Assembly: GCF_044336245.1 (NCBI RefSeq)
Contig: NZ_CP172346.1
Span: forward strand, 1-64,000
Origin: Schlesneria sphaerica
GTDB taxonomy: Bacteria; Planctomycetota; Planctomycetia; Planctomycetales; Planctomycetaceae
DNA length: 64,000 bases
Reading direction: 5' to 3'
Below are positions 45,371-53,784 of this stretch, piece by piece. A model generated the notes under the pieces. The model was not told where the DNA came from. It saw nothing but the letters and a program-made list of their open reading frames with translations, and made no database searches. The position numbers and the translations under genes were made by a program. Positions within the stretch are counted from its first letter, which is position 1; each line of letters starts with the position of its first letter.

Positions 45371-46840
45371 CTAGCTGAATAAAGATGTAATGGGGCGGCC
45401 TTCGGCAAGTCGGTTTGGGCGTCCCGTCAGGTCATGGAGTTCTGTTTCCGGATTCAGGCCAAATCGCCAGTAGATGGTTGCTGCGAGGTCCGCGGGGGTG
45501 ACGGGATCACTCGCCGGAAATGCACCCAGCGAGTCACTGGCCCCATACACGGTACCTCCTCGTATTCCGCCACCTGCCAGAAGGAGGGAATAGCAGTCGG
45601 GCCAGTGGTCTCGGCCTCCGTCCGCGTTGATTTTGGGTGTTCGTCCGAATTCCCCCATCGCAACGACGAGAGTCGTATCCAGTAAACCTCGATCGTCGAG
45701 GTCTTCGATCAGGGCACTGAGGCTTTGATCTGCCAGAGGTAATAAATGGGTCTTATGCTGGTTAAAGTTTTTGAAATGAGAGTCCCAATTCTGCCCTTGC
45801 TGCCGGAAGTCATAGACATTCACAAAGGGGACTCCTGCTTCGACCATACGGCGGGCGAGCAGCAGGTTCTGACCACGCATTTCCCGGGCGACACCCAGTT
45901 CCGCACCATTCCCTCCGCCGCCTCCTTCGCCAACGGTGAGTGGTGCAGGACCGAAACCATAGCGATCGCGCATCTGAGGCGATTCCACCGAGAGATCCAA
46001 CGCTCGGCGCAGCGTCTCAGATTCCAGCAGTTGATACGCTCTGTCGCAGAACATCTTCCATTGTTCCCCTAAAGCCGTGGACCGACTGGTTGTTCCTGCA
46101 AGTTCTAATGTCTCCAGTAGACGTCGCCGGTCGGTGAGCAGCGCTCTCGTGTGACCTTCGGGAAGTGACAGTGCTCCTGCTCGATAGCTGTTTGATTCCA
46201 CGTCCACTGAGATCTGAAGCGGATCAAACTTTGTCCCGAGGAAGCCCCCTCCCTGACAAGGGGTATCAATGACATTGTGGAAGACAAAGGGAAGTGCGAC
46301 GTGGGGGATCTGGATGCTCAGGTTTTGTCGAAGGTAGCTCAGTGCCGAACCAAAACAGGGGTAGAACTGACTGATGGGGGCGAACTCTTCACGATCGCCG
46401 TTCGGTGAAGGGCGCCCCGTCAAAGCTTCTGTCGATGCCGAATCATGCAGTCTGTTATTGTGGTGCATGCTGCGGATGATGGCGACTTTGTGCATCACGC
46501 GCGACATTCGCGGCAGATGTTCACTCACAAACAGGCCAGGGACAGTTGTGGCGATCGGCTGAAACTCGCCCCGAATGTCCGCTGGTGCATGCGGCTTGAG
46601 GTCATAAGTGTCGAGATGGCTTGGGCCGCCGTAATAGAACACAATGATGCAGGATTTCAGCGGCTTGACAGATGTTGACGACATCTCGTCCATACTCGTG
46701 CCGGCGAGCAACTGTCCCACCTGTGCCTGAATGAGTCCTGCCAGGTTCAGTCCAACGGCACTTCCGCAGAACTGAATTGCATTGCGCCGACTTATCTCGT
46801 AGCGGGATCCACGTTGATTCAGGGGCACACTGAATTGCAT
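45371..46840 (-). CDS. DUF1501 protein (sulfatase-like fold)
   Basis: A 489-aa member of the DUF1501 family, which is greatly expanded in planctomycetes and related to the alkaline-phosphatase/sulfatase superfamily. An SRRNAIQFCGSAVG stretch at the N-terminus is a TAT-like export signal. Family marks: CIIVFYYGGPSHLDTYDLKP, IRSMHHNNRLHDSASTEALTG, VNVYDFRQQGQNWDSH, and VVAMGEFGRTPKINADGGRDHWPDC. A partner DUF1549/DUF1553 gene (cytochrome-like plus cleavage domain) normally lies next to it but is absent here. It starts 87 bases after the end of the P-type ATPase/SPFH gene on the same strand, so it may be the last gene of that operon. Substrate unknown. Confidence 0.9.
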   Translation of the reverse strand: MQFSVPLNQRGSRYEISRRNAIQFCGSAVGLNLAGLIQAQVGQLLAGTSMDEMSSTSVKPLKSCIIVFYYGGPSHLDTYDLKPHAPADIRGEFQPIATTVPGLFVSEHLPRMSRVMHKVAIIRSMHHNNRLHDSASTEALTGRPSPNGDREEFAPISQFYPCFGSALSYLRQNLSIQIPHVALPFVFHNVIDTPCQGGGFLGTKFDPLQISVDVESNSYRAGALSLPEGHTRALLTDRRRLLETLELAGTTSRSTALGEQWKMFCDRAYQLLESETLRRALDLSVESPQMRDRYGFGPAPLTVGEGGGGGNGAELGVAREMRGQNLLLARRMVEAGVPFVNVYDFRQQGQNWDSHFKNFNQHKTHLLPLADQSLSALIEDLDDRGLLDTTLVVAMGEFGRTPKINADGGRDHWPDCYSLLLAGGGIRGGTVYGASDSLGAFPASDPVTPADLAATIYWRFGLNPETELHDLTGRPNRLAEGRPITSLFS

Positions 46841-46927
46841 CGGCGAGACTCACAATGGGGAATGCGATAAACATCAACGTTGACTAATGTGACAGTTTCG
46901 TGGCTGAACTCCAAGTGGAAACCGGAC

Positions 46928-49900
46928 CTAAAATGAGGGTTCTGCTCCAGGAGGGTTTTCTCTCGGCACGGGGAATACAGGGCTGCTCCCTCCCAGCCAC
47001 AATTGCTGTTTTCCGGCCGCCTTGGGATCGACAATCGTCAGCGGACGCTGGGAGAGTACCTTCGTGAGTGTTGTCCAATAGAGCTGTCGTCGGGTCGGCT
47101 CCGGATTCCGAGCGAACTCTTGGAACAGGAGATCGAATCGTTGGGACATGCCCGTCGCCGATTGTTCGAACCCGACCGCGGCGGATTGACCTTCGAGAAG
47201 GATTCCTGCACAGGCTCCAGAGAGCCAGGCTTCTCCCCGGGAATCGGGCTGAGTGAGTTCCTGCCACAATGGATCAGTCAGCTTCCAGTCGAATCGGCTT
47301 TGGGACGAACTGGATTTCTCTTCCTTTTCGGAAACCGTCTGTTGCAACTTCTGGAAGGCTCGTTCGCCCATCGCAGCGTAAAGTGTTCGTGAAGCGTAGG
47401 CCTCGGCCTCATTGATCAGTAGCTCACGGTCTTCCAGGGCATCAGCAGCCTGACGGTAGGCAGGAACAACGGCCTGGGGCGGGTGGACGTCCAGCCATTG
47501 GAGGTCAACGATCTCGAGTCCGAGATGATAAGATTCCAATCGCTCACGTAAAGTCGCGAGTGATCTGCGCTCCAGCACCGCGCGCTGTTCTGTGAGAAGG
47601 CTATCCAGTGACGCGGTCGCAGCGACTTCACGCAACACTCCTTCTGTCACTGTCCGAACGACGCTGTCGGGTTGCAGGCTGCCTGCAAACAAATACTGCT
47701 TCAGGTTATTGATCCGGTACTGCACTTCGGCCATGAGTTCAACGGGGACTTCATCCGCCGTCAACAAGATTGACTCTTCGGTCAGTGCCTCGTCTGCGCG
47801 GTTTTCGTGACCGCTGGTCCACTCAATTGTTGGTTGATCCTGTTTCCAGACCGACACGTCTGCTTGTCGAGAGGAAAGCTGGAACAGGCTTCGACGAGCA
47901 ACCGATGGGTCGCCCCCTGCGGTTGGCGTGGTTCCCTCAACCCTGCCAGCAGTCTGTTCTGAAGTCGGGGACTGGCGGTAACCGACGGCGACGCTACGAA
48001 TCGCGCCGGAATTGACCCTGACAATTTTTTCCAGAGGCCACGGCCATCTCCAATAGAGTCCCGCGGGCAACTGTTCCTGTAAGCGGCCGAATCGTGTCAC
48101 CACCGCTTGTTCATTTTCATTGATGATGATCACGCCGGAAACGAGCCAGAATGCCAGCAAACTCACCATGGCGAGTTTGAGTCCCATCCGCCACCTCGCG
48201 ATGATCCAGAAGACCCATGCCGAGGGGGAAGCGTTGGCGACGATCCAGTCTGCTCCTGTGAGTATCCGATTGACGAATCGTGCGGATAGCGAGGAAGCGT
48301 CCGCTTCGAACCAGAGCAGACGCATGGCGTTGGCCATGACGGCCAGGGACGAAATTTCATGAAAGATCGCCCCGCCGATTGGATCGAGCCATCCGAATGA
48401 ACAGACCAGAACTCCCAGTCCATTCAAACCGAATGCAAACAGCAGGATGCTCTGCCAGATATTCTGCACCAGTGCCCGGGACAAACGAATCAGTCCTGGC
48501 AGAGGTCTAAGCGGATCACCTAACAGGATCAGGTCACCTGCTGCTGCGGCCAGATCACCGCCGGCGGTTCCTAATGCAATACCGACGTCTGCGGCAGCGA
48601 GCGCTGGAGCATCGTTAACGCCATCGCCCACCATGACGACTTTTCTGCCTGCCTGCTTCGCGGTTTTAATCCAGCGGGCTTTATCCGCAGGAAGTTGTTC
48701 GGTGGCAACGTAATCAATATTGCCAATCGTGCTGACGACTGCATCCGCAGGCTGCGGACGGTCGCCTGTCAGCAGTGCGAACTGTTTCGTTCCCAGATCA
48801 CGCAGTTCACGTAGCACTGACTGTGACTCAGACCGGATCGTTTCCCGTATGCCGAGGATCCCGATGACGGCTCCATCTAGAGCCACGACCTGCGGAGATT
48901 CCCCTGCTTTTTCCAGTTCTTTAAGCAGCACGGCTGCGTCTGTTGAGAATTCGATCTCACCAGCGTCGAGGGCTCGCCGGTTCCCTACGACGATCGTGGA
49001 AAGGTCTTCATCGTGCGGGGATGTTTCCTTGAGTGAATCCCTCGCTGGAGGGGGCTGATGGATGGCGTCAGTGGCGATTGTGGCGATCACACCCGCACCG
49101 GCGAGTGACTCAAACTCGAGCGGCATGGGAACGGTCAGGCCGCGTTGTTCAGCCCCCTTCACAATCGTGCGGGCGATGGGATGCTCGCTGTTCCGCTCAG
49201 CAATTGCGGCGATGCGAATAATCTCGTCAGGAGAAAGTCCCGTTGTAGGAATGAAGGATCCCAGTGTGAGCGTCCCCTGGGTCAATGTCCCCGTCTTGTC
49301 GAAGACGAAGGTGTCGACCGTCGCAAGTCGTTCCAGAGCCGTTGAGCCCTTGACGACGATCCCTCGGCGTGCGAGCCAGGCGAGGGAGGCCATGACAGCG
49401 CAGGGGGTGGCAAGGATCAACGGGCAGGGACAAGCAACGACCAGGACTCCGAGAGCGGGCAGATAACCGCTTTGCCAGGTTCCATGAGCCACTCGCCAGC
49501 CAACCAGTGTGAGGAGTGCCGCACCGAGGACGACTGGAACGAACCACCGCGCCAGTCGATCCGCGATTCGCTCCAGTTCCCCTTTCTGAGCCACCGACGT
49601 GCGAACGAGTTGCGAGACGCACGCGAGTGCGGTGTTCTGTCCCACTGTTTCCGCGATGACCGTCAGCGCACCGAGCTGGTTAAAGGTCCCAGCGAGCACT
49701 CGGTCGCCTGGGTTCTTGTCCACCGGCAGACTTTCTCCGGTGAATGGACTTTGGTCGACGACAGACCGGCCTGCGACCACTCGGCCGTCCACCGGGACAC
49801 GCTCGCCCGGACGTACAATGATCGAGTCTCCGACCTTCACCCGGTCAAGGGGGATATCTTCTTCCCTTCCCTCATGATTGCGGTGGACAATGTCGGGCCA

Positions 49901-50347
49901 GAGTGCATACGTTTGTCGGACGGCCCACCGGGCGCGGTCAATGGTATAGCCTTCGATACTCTCGCCAATCAGTGAGATCAGTACGACGAGTCCTGCGGTC
50001 TGGTGTTCTCCGAGGAGAATCGCGGCCAGGCAGGCAATCGTCAGCGCCAGATCGGCTCCGACACGCCCCGACAACAGTCCATCCAGCGTGTGATAGAGGA
50101 TTCTGGCGCCCCCCAGAATCGCTCCCAGCAGGGCCAGTCGGTACCCGAACAGCGATGCCGCACCGGATGGGGGAACAGGTCCCTGCCACGACCAGGAAAG
50201 GATCCAGTCTGCGCCAACCAGCCCCGCCACGATTGCCGTCAGTACGTACAGGGGGGCTGCCTGGTAATGAAAGCTCGACGCGGTCTCGTCCGTAGAGCCG
50301 GGATCGCTCCGGAGCATCTCACAAGTGGATTCAGGGATGTAGTGCAT
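46928..50347 (-). CDS. P1B-type heavy-metal ATPase fused to an HflK-type SPFH domain
   Basis: One uninterrupted 1139-aa frame. Residues 1-690 are a complete metal-transporting P1B-ATPase: actuator loop FTGES (202-206), CPC in the membrane (306-308), phosphorylation site DKTGT (350-354), SEHP (387-390), TGDRP, GDGVND (574-579) and two final spans. No N-terminal metal-binding domain with CxxC is present. Residues about 722-742 form a new span, then a full HflK: NENEQAVVTRFGRLQEQLPAGLYWRWPWP, a Gln/Thr-rich insert (790-855), VPAYRQAADALEDRELLINEAEAY and the HflK tail NPEPTRRQLYWTTLTKVL. It follows two separate SPFH genes. The metal and the need for FtsH are not readable. A real fusion is likely because both halves are complete. 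Confidence 0.88.
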   Translation of the reverse strand: MHYIPESTCEMLRSDPGSTDETASSFHYQAAPLYVLTAIVAGLVGADWILSWSWQGPVPPSGAASLFGYRLALLGAILGGARILYHTLDGLLSGRVGADLALTIACLAAILLGEHQTAGLVVLISLIGESIEGYTIDRARWAVRQTYALWPDIVHRNHEGREEDIPLDRVKVGDSIIVRPGERVPVDGRVVAGRSVVDQSPFTGESLPVDKNPGDRVLAGTFNQLGALTVIAETVGQNTALACVSQLVRTSVAQKGELERIADRLARWFVPVVLGAALLTLVGWRVAHGTWQSGYLPALGVLVVACPCPLILATPCAVMASLAWLARRGIVVKGSTALERLATVDTFVFDKTGTLTQGTLTLGSFIPTTGLSPDEIIRIAAIAERNSEHPIARTIVKGAEQRGLTVPMPLEFESLAGAGVIATIATDAIHQPPPARDSLKETSPHDEDLSTIVVGNRRALDAGEIEFSTDAAVLLKELEKAGESPQVVALDGAVIGILGIRETIRSESQSVLRELRDLGTKQFALLTGDRPQPADAVVSTIGNIDYVATEQLPADKARWIKTAKQAGRKVVMVGDGVNDAPALAAADVGIALGTAGGDLAAAAGDLILLGDPLRPLPGLIRLSRALVQNIWQSILLFAFGLNGLGVLVCSFGWLDPIGGAIFHEISSLAVMANAMRLLWFEADASSLSARFVNRILTGADWIVANASPSAWVFWIIARWRMGLKLAMVSLLAFWLVSGVIIINENEQAVVTRFGRLQEQLPAGLYWRWPWPLEKIVRVNSGAIRSVAVGYRQSPTSEQTAGRVEGTTPTAGGDPSVARRSLFQLSSRQADVSVWKQDQPTIEWTSGHENRADEALTEESILLTADEVPVELMAEVQYRINNLKQYLFAGSLQPDSVVRTVTEGVLREVAATASLDSLLTEQRAVLERRSLATLRERLESYHLGLEIVDLQWLDVHPPQAVVPAYRQAADALEDRELLINEAEAYASRTLYAAMGERAFQKLQQTVSEKEEKSSSSQSRFDWKLTDPLWQELTQPDSRGEAWLSGACAGILLEGQSAAVGFEQSATGMSQRFDLLFQEFARNPEPTRRQLYWTTLTKVLSQRPLTIVDPKAAGKQQLWLGGSSPVFPVPRENPPGAEPSF

Positions 50348-50427
50348 GGCATCAATATCGAGCTACGGTTTAAGTCTCACGGGAAAGGAATTTCCCGGCA
50401 GGTGACGGTGACGAATCTCGCTTCAGT

Positions 50428-51375
50428 TCACGGGTTCCCCTTTGCTGCGGGAAACATGAGGTCGAACGGCGTTCCTGCATTCAGGACATATTTCTTGCTG
50501 GCTTTTCCGAGGACCTGTCGCAGTGTTTCGTTTGTCATTCGTTCCATCACGAGACGCTTTGCCTCATCGTAGGAACGCCCGCTGGCTTGGGCATCACGAT
50601 GGATCTGAGCTACCAGCGTTTCAAAGCGGTCGGCGGAACCTCGGGCCGCCGACGATTGTCGGTGACGGACTTGCTCAGCGTCATCGAGGATCTTTCGGGC
50701 GTCGGCTTGTGATTCCGCCAGCTTCTGTTCTGCGTAGGCTCTCGCTTCGTGGATTGAACGAGCCATGTCCGCTCGTGCGTTGGACACATCCAGGAATTCC
50801 GCCTTTGCTCGGGATGGTGGTTCTGCCCGGTCAATCGAAACTTGTTCGACGCTACAGCCGAGTCTGAGTTTCTCGACGGTCGGGCGAACGTCACGAAGGA
50901 GATGATTATTAAGTTCCGCAAGTCCTTGCGTGTGGACAAAATCGACCCCGCAACGTGATACCAGGTCCGTCGTCGCAGATTCGACAATGAGTTGAAGCCG
51001 ACGTACGACCGAGTCGGACCCATAGAGCCAGTTCACCACGTGCTCTTCCGAGACACGATAATGAACGGTGATGGTCAGCAGCAGAAGGTTCTTATCGCCG
51101 GTCAGAAAAGTCGAAGGTCGTGCCGAGGGAGCCACCACCAGGAAGTTCGGATCCGCTTCGATCTCTCCCAGTGTCAGGGTTCGCACTTCGTTGAAGTTAA
51201 CACGGTCAACCCTGGTGAATGGCCAGGGGAGGTCAAAGTTGAGTCCACTCGATCGAAGCGTGGGATGAACACGGCCAAACCTGCGGACGACTCCTTTCTG
51301 ATTTGCGGGAATCACAAAGAACCCGCTCAAAAGGTAGACCGCGAGAGCAATGCCGAGCCAGTATCTCTTCTTCAT
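50428..51375 (-). CDS. HflK-like SPFH (band 7) membrane protein
   Basis: A 315-aa SPFH/prohibitin-domain protein with an N-terminal span (YWLGIALAVYLLSGFFVIPA) and outward SPFH domain: NQKGVVRRFGRVHPTLRSSGLNFDLPWPF, LTGDKNLLLLTITVHYRVSE, LRLGCSVEQVSIDRAEPPS. A long helical coiled coil follows (AYAEQKLAESQADARKILDDAEQ), typical of SPFH multimers. HflK/HflC form a cage around the FtsH protease and limit its activity. Its ATG overlaps the stop of the preceding SPFH gene (ATGA), so translation is coupled; the ATPase fusion starts 80 bases downstream. It lacks the C-terminal HflK tail, which is present in the ATPase fusion. Confidence 0.88.
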   Translation of the reverse strand: MKKRYWLGIALAVYLLSGFFVIPANQKGVVRRFGRVHPTLRSSGLNFDLPWPFTRVDRVNFNEVRTLTLGEIEADPNFLVVAPSARPSTFLTGDKNLLLLTITVHYRVSEEHVVNWLYGSDSVVRRLQLIVESATTDLVSRCGVDFVHTQGLAELNNHLLRDVRPTVEKLRLGCSVEQVSIDRAEPPSRAKAEFLDVSNARADMARSIHEARAYAEQKLAESQADARKILDDAEQVRHRQSSAARGSADRFETLVAQIHRDAQASGRSYDEAKRLVMERMTNETLRQVLGKASKKYVLNAGTPFDLMFPAAKGNP

Positions 51376-52448
51376 TGGTCGGCTCCCCGGACATTATCGG
51401 GGTGTTGTGCATCCGCGTGGACGGGCGTTTTTGTCGGTTCCGAGCCCTGCGGGGGAAGGCCTTCCATCAGCAGTTTCAGGAAACTATTCGTGCCGGAAAG
51501 AATCAGCGTCGTCTTGTCATTGAGGATTTGCTGGTACGATTCTAGTGTCTGCAGCAGGGATGCGAACTCGGGATCCTTCGCGTGTGCCTCATTCAGGATA
51601 TGAATCGCAAGGGCTTCACCTTCACCGCGGATGCGTTCGGCATCGGCATTGGCTCGCGCGATCAGTTCACTGGACTGCCGGTCTGCCTGGCTTCGGATCA
51701 TCCGGTTTTCTGCCAGACCCGCGCTGCGATATCGTTCTGCGATTTTCTGTCGTTCACTGCGCATCCGTTCGAAGACTGCCTGCATGTTACCCGTGGGCAG
51801 ATTCAACCGTCGGATTCGAATGTCGACAACTTCAATACCCAGTCGATCGCTGAGTGACTTGTCTTCATCGGCGCGCTGTTCAAACTCACGCCGGATCTTG
51901 GCGGCGATTTGCTCAAGGGGGCTCGGTCCGTCAGCGGGACCCGCCTCGGAATGGGCCGCTTTCAGCAGTTCTGAAAGCTCGCTTCGTCCAATTTGCTCGG
52001 TGAGGATGGACTGAAGGCGACTGGCCAGTCGGGATTCGGCGACTTCTACGCTCCCCAATCCCTGGAAGAAGCGTACGACCGGTCGGTCGAGAATCGACTT
52101 TGACTGACCCTCGGCAATTTTCCAGCACAGATACGCTTCGACCACGACGTTCTTGCGATCACGAGTGAATGCTTCACGGCCCGCCGGAGTCAATAATTGA
52201 AGTCGCCGATCGAAGCGACGGACTTTTTCCACGGGCCAGGGCAGCTTGAAATGCAGGCCACTTTGGGACGGCTGATCATAAACCGCTGTTATGCGGCCAA
52301 ACCGTTCTGCAATCGCGATTTCTGTCTCATCCACAAAGATGATCATCGTCGGCAGAAAGAGGACCGCAATCACCGCAGCAAACCATCGCCACTTCCCGAT
52401 GAGGTCTATTCCTGCGGAGCGGGCGAGGGATGTCGAGTCTGATTCCAT
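51372..52448 (-). CDS. HflC-like SPFH (band 7) membrane protein
   Basis: A 358-aa SPFH protein, first gene of the operon. One N-terminal span (WFAAVIAVLFLPTMIIFV) is followed by DETEIAIAERFGRITAVYDQ and GLHFKLPWPVEKVRRFDRRL. The C-terminal half matches HflC: NMQAVFERMRSERQKIAERY, ADAERIRGEGEALAIHILNEAHAKDPEFASLLQTLESYQQIL and ILSGTNSFLKLL. The ATG at 52448 begins just before the span; the frame is open much further upstream without likeness. Its TGA overlaps the next ATG by four bases. With the next two genes it gives three SPFH modules in one operon. Confidence 0.9.
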   Translation of the reverse strand: MESDSTSLARSAGIDLIGKWRWFAAVIAVLFLPTMIIFVDETEIAIAERFGRITAVYDQPSQSGLHFKLPWPVEKVRRFDRRLQLLTPAGREAFTRDRKNVVVEAYLCWKIAEGQSKSILDRPVVRFFQGLGSVEVAESRLASRLQSILTEQIGRSELSELLKAAHSEAGPADGPSPLEQIAAKIRREFEQRADEDKSLSDRLGIEVVDIRIRRLNLPTGNMQAVFERMRSERQKIAERYRSAGLAENRMIRSQADRQSSELIARANADAERIRGEGEALAIHILNEAHAKDPEFASLLQTLESYQQILNDKTTLILSGTNSFLKLLMEGLPPQGSEPTKTPVHADAQHPDNVRGADQ

Positions 52449-52717
52449 ACCGTTTCCGAATGATTCAATGAGCAAACACGCGAACAGGAAGGAGGCTGAC
52501 GCGGAGTCTGTTAAAATAGGTAAGATCAGGATTGTATGTGGTTGGGAGAAGCACCTGCAATAACGGATTCGACCAGCAAGGTGTGTGTCGTGCCAAAAGA
52601 GTCGGCTCCCGCCGATCACCGACATTGTGTCGATTAGACACGTCCGCGGTTGGGCAGGAGGATCCGCCAAACGATTCAGGCGGCAGTCGAGGAAGAAGTC
52701 CTCGAGAAAAGAAAAAG
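52449..52717. other. Leader of the SPFH operon
   Basis: About 270 bases between tRNA-Arg and the first SPFH gene, all on the minus strand. The operon promoter should be here; a TATTTTAACAG-like AT-rich patch at about 52508-52518 is the only hint. Confidence 0.3.
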
Positions 52718-52791
<74 letters not shown>

Positions 52792-53402
52792 ATTTCGTTG
52801 ATGCGACGGCAGATCCTGAGAAGTCTGTTCTACTGGCAGAGCAAGTGAGACACCTGCGTCACCAGAGGATCTTCCGGGATCGCCCGCGGTCAGCTGATCG
52901 CTGCTGCGGGTCCGCATTCTAGTGTCCCTTCCTTCGGCAGTAAATCCTCAGAGCCTGCAACAAAATGTGACTTCGAAAAAGTTCGGGCCCACTCTGTCAC
53001 CCCAATCGCCTCTGAAGGAAGGCGAAACCAGCAAAAATGGCATGATCACTTTGATTCATCTATACAGACCATGCAGATTCACAATTCAAACTGCGTAGTC
53101 TGGATTACCACGGTGAACGGGTTTGAGGCTTCGTCGGTTCGTCTCGGCGTTTTCACGATTCAGGTGAATAATGGCTGAATGCCTCAAATCGGAATTGCCG
53201 AATACATCGATTACGAGGATCCGTTTCTGCACCGCCGTTCCGTTGATGAATACCGAATTGATCAATACCGAGGGGGCAGCAAGGAACGGAAAGTGGGGAG
53301 CCGCAGAATTCCCAAGGTAGGCGCTGGGACGACAAATTCCCATGGGAAAGTTCTAAAGCCTTGGAAGACGAAATTTTCGATTTAGACAGAGAGAAATTGG
53401 CA
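52792..53402. other. Intergenic region, about 600 bases
   Basis: It lies upstream of tRNA-Arg (minus) and of the Cys-rich gene (plus), so it should hold both promoters. No convincing frame or repeat is seen. Confidence 0.35.
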
Positions 53403-53723
53403 ATGAAGCAGCATCGAGTCTCTTTCGCGGGCATTTTGACTCTGGTGGTCCTCCTTGCATCGCAGGCATCCGTATTACACGCGCAGCCCCACGGCAGTGA
53501 CTGCAACTGCCACAAGCAGAAAAAGTGCTCGCAGATCTGGAGTTGCCTCTGGGGACGAATGGTCAGTGATGGGACGGGGGGATCGTTCCGGCAGTACGGT
53601 TACCCGCGACACACCTGTTGCGGAAACCAACCGCACGGATATCCCATCTGGGGGATGGGAGGCACCTGCTTGCATGGTTGCCGGCACCACGACAATTGTC
53701 CCCCTGAAGTCTACCAGCGGTAA
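53403..53723 (+). CDS. Small secreted Cys/His-rich protein
   Basis: A 106-aa exported protein with a clear signal peptide (MKQHRVSFAGILTLVVLLAS, cleavage near LHA-QP). The mature part of about 77 residues has ten Cys and many His/Gly: DCNCHKQKKCSQIWSC, HTCCGNQPHGYP and GTCLHGCRHHDNCPPE. The spacing suits disulfides or metal binding. Similar short Cys-rich secreted proteins are common in planctomycetes and have been discussed as wall components, but no named family is recognised. GAGAG lies upstream of the ATG. It stands alone. Confidence 0.65.
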   Translation: MKQHRVSFAGILTLVVLLASQASVLHAQPHGSDCNCHKQKKCSQIWSCLWGRMVSDGTGGSFRQYGYPRHTCCGNQPHGYPIWGMGGTCLHGCRHHDNCPPEVYQR

Positions 53724-53784
53724 TGCGAAGTCGGAGCAGTCGACGCCCGGGTGAATGCTTGCGATGTCGGCGAGTCACGTCGAC

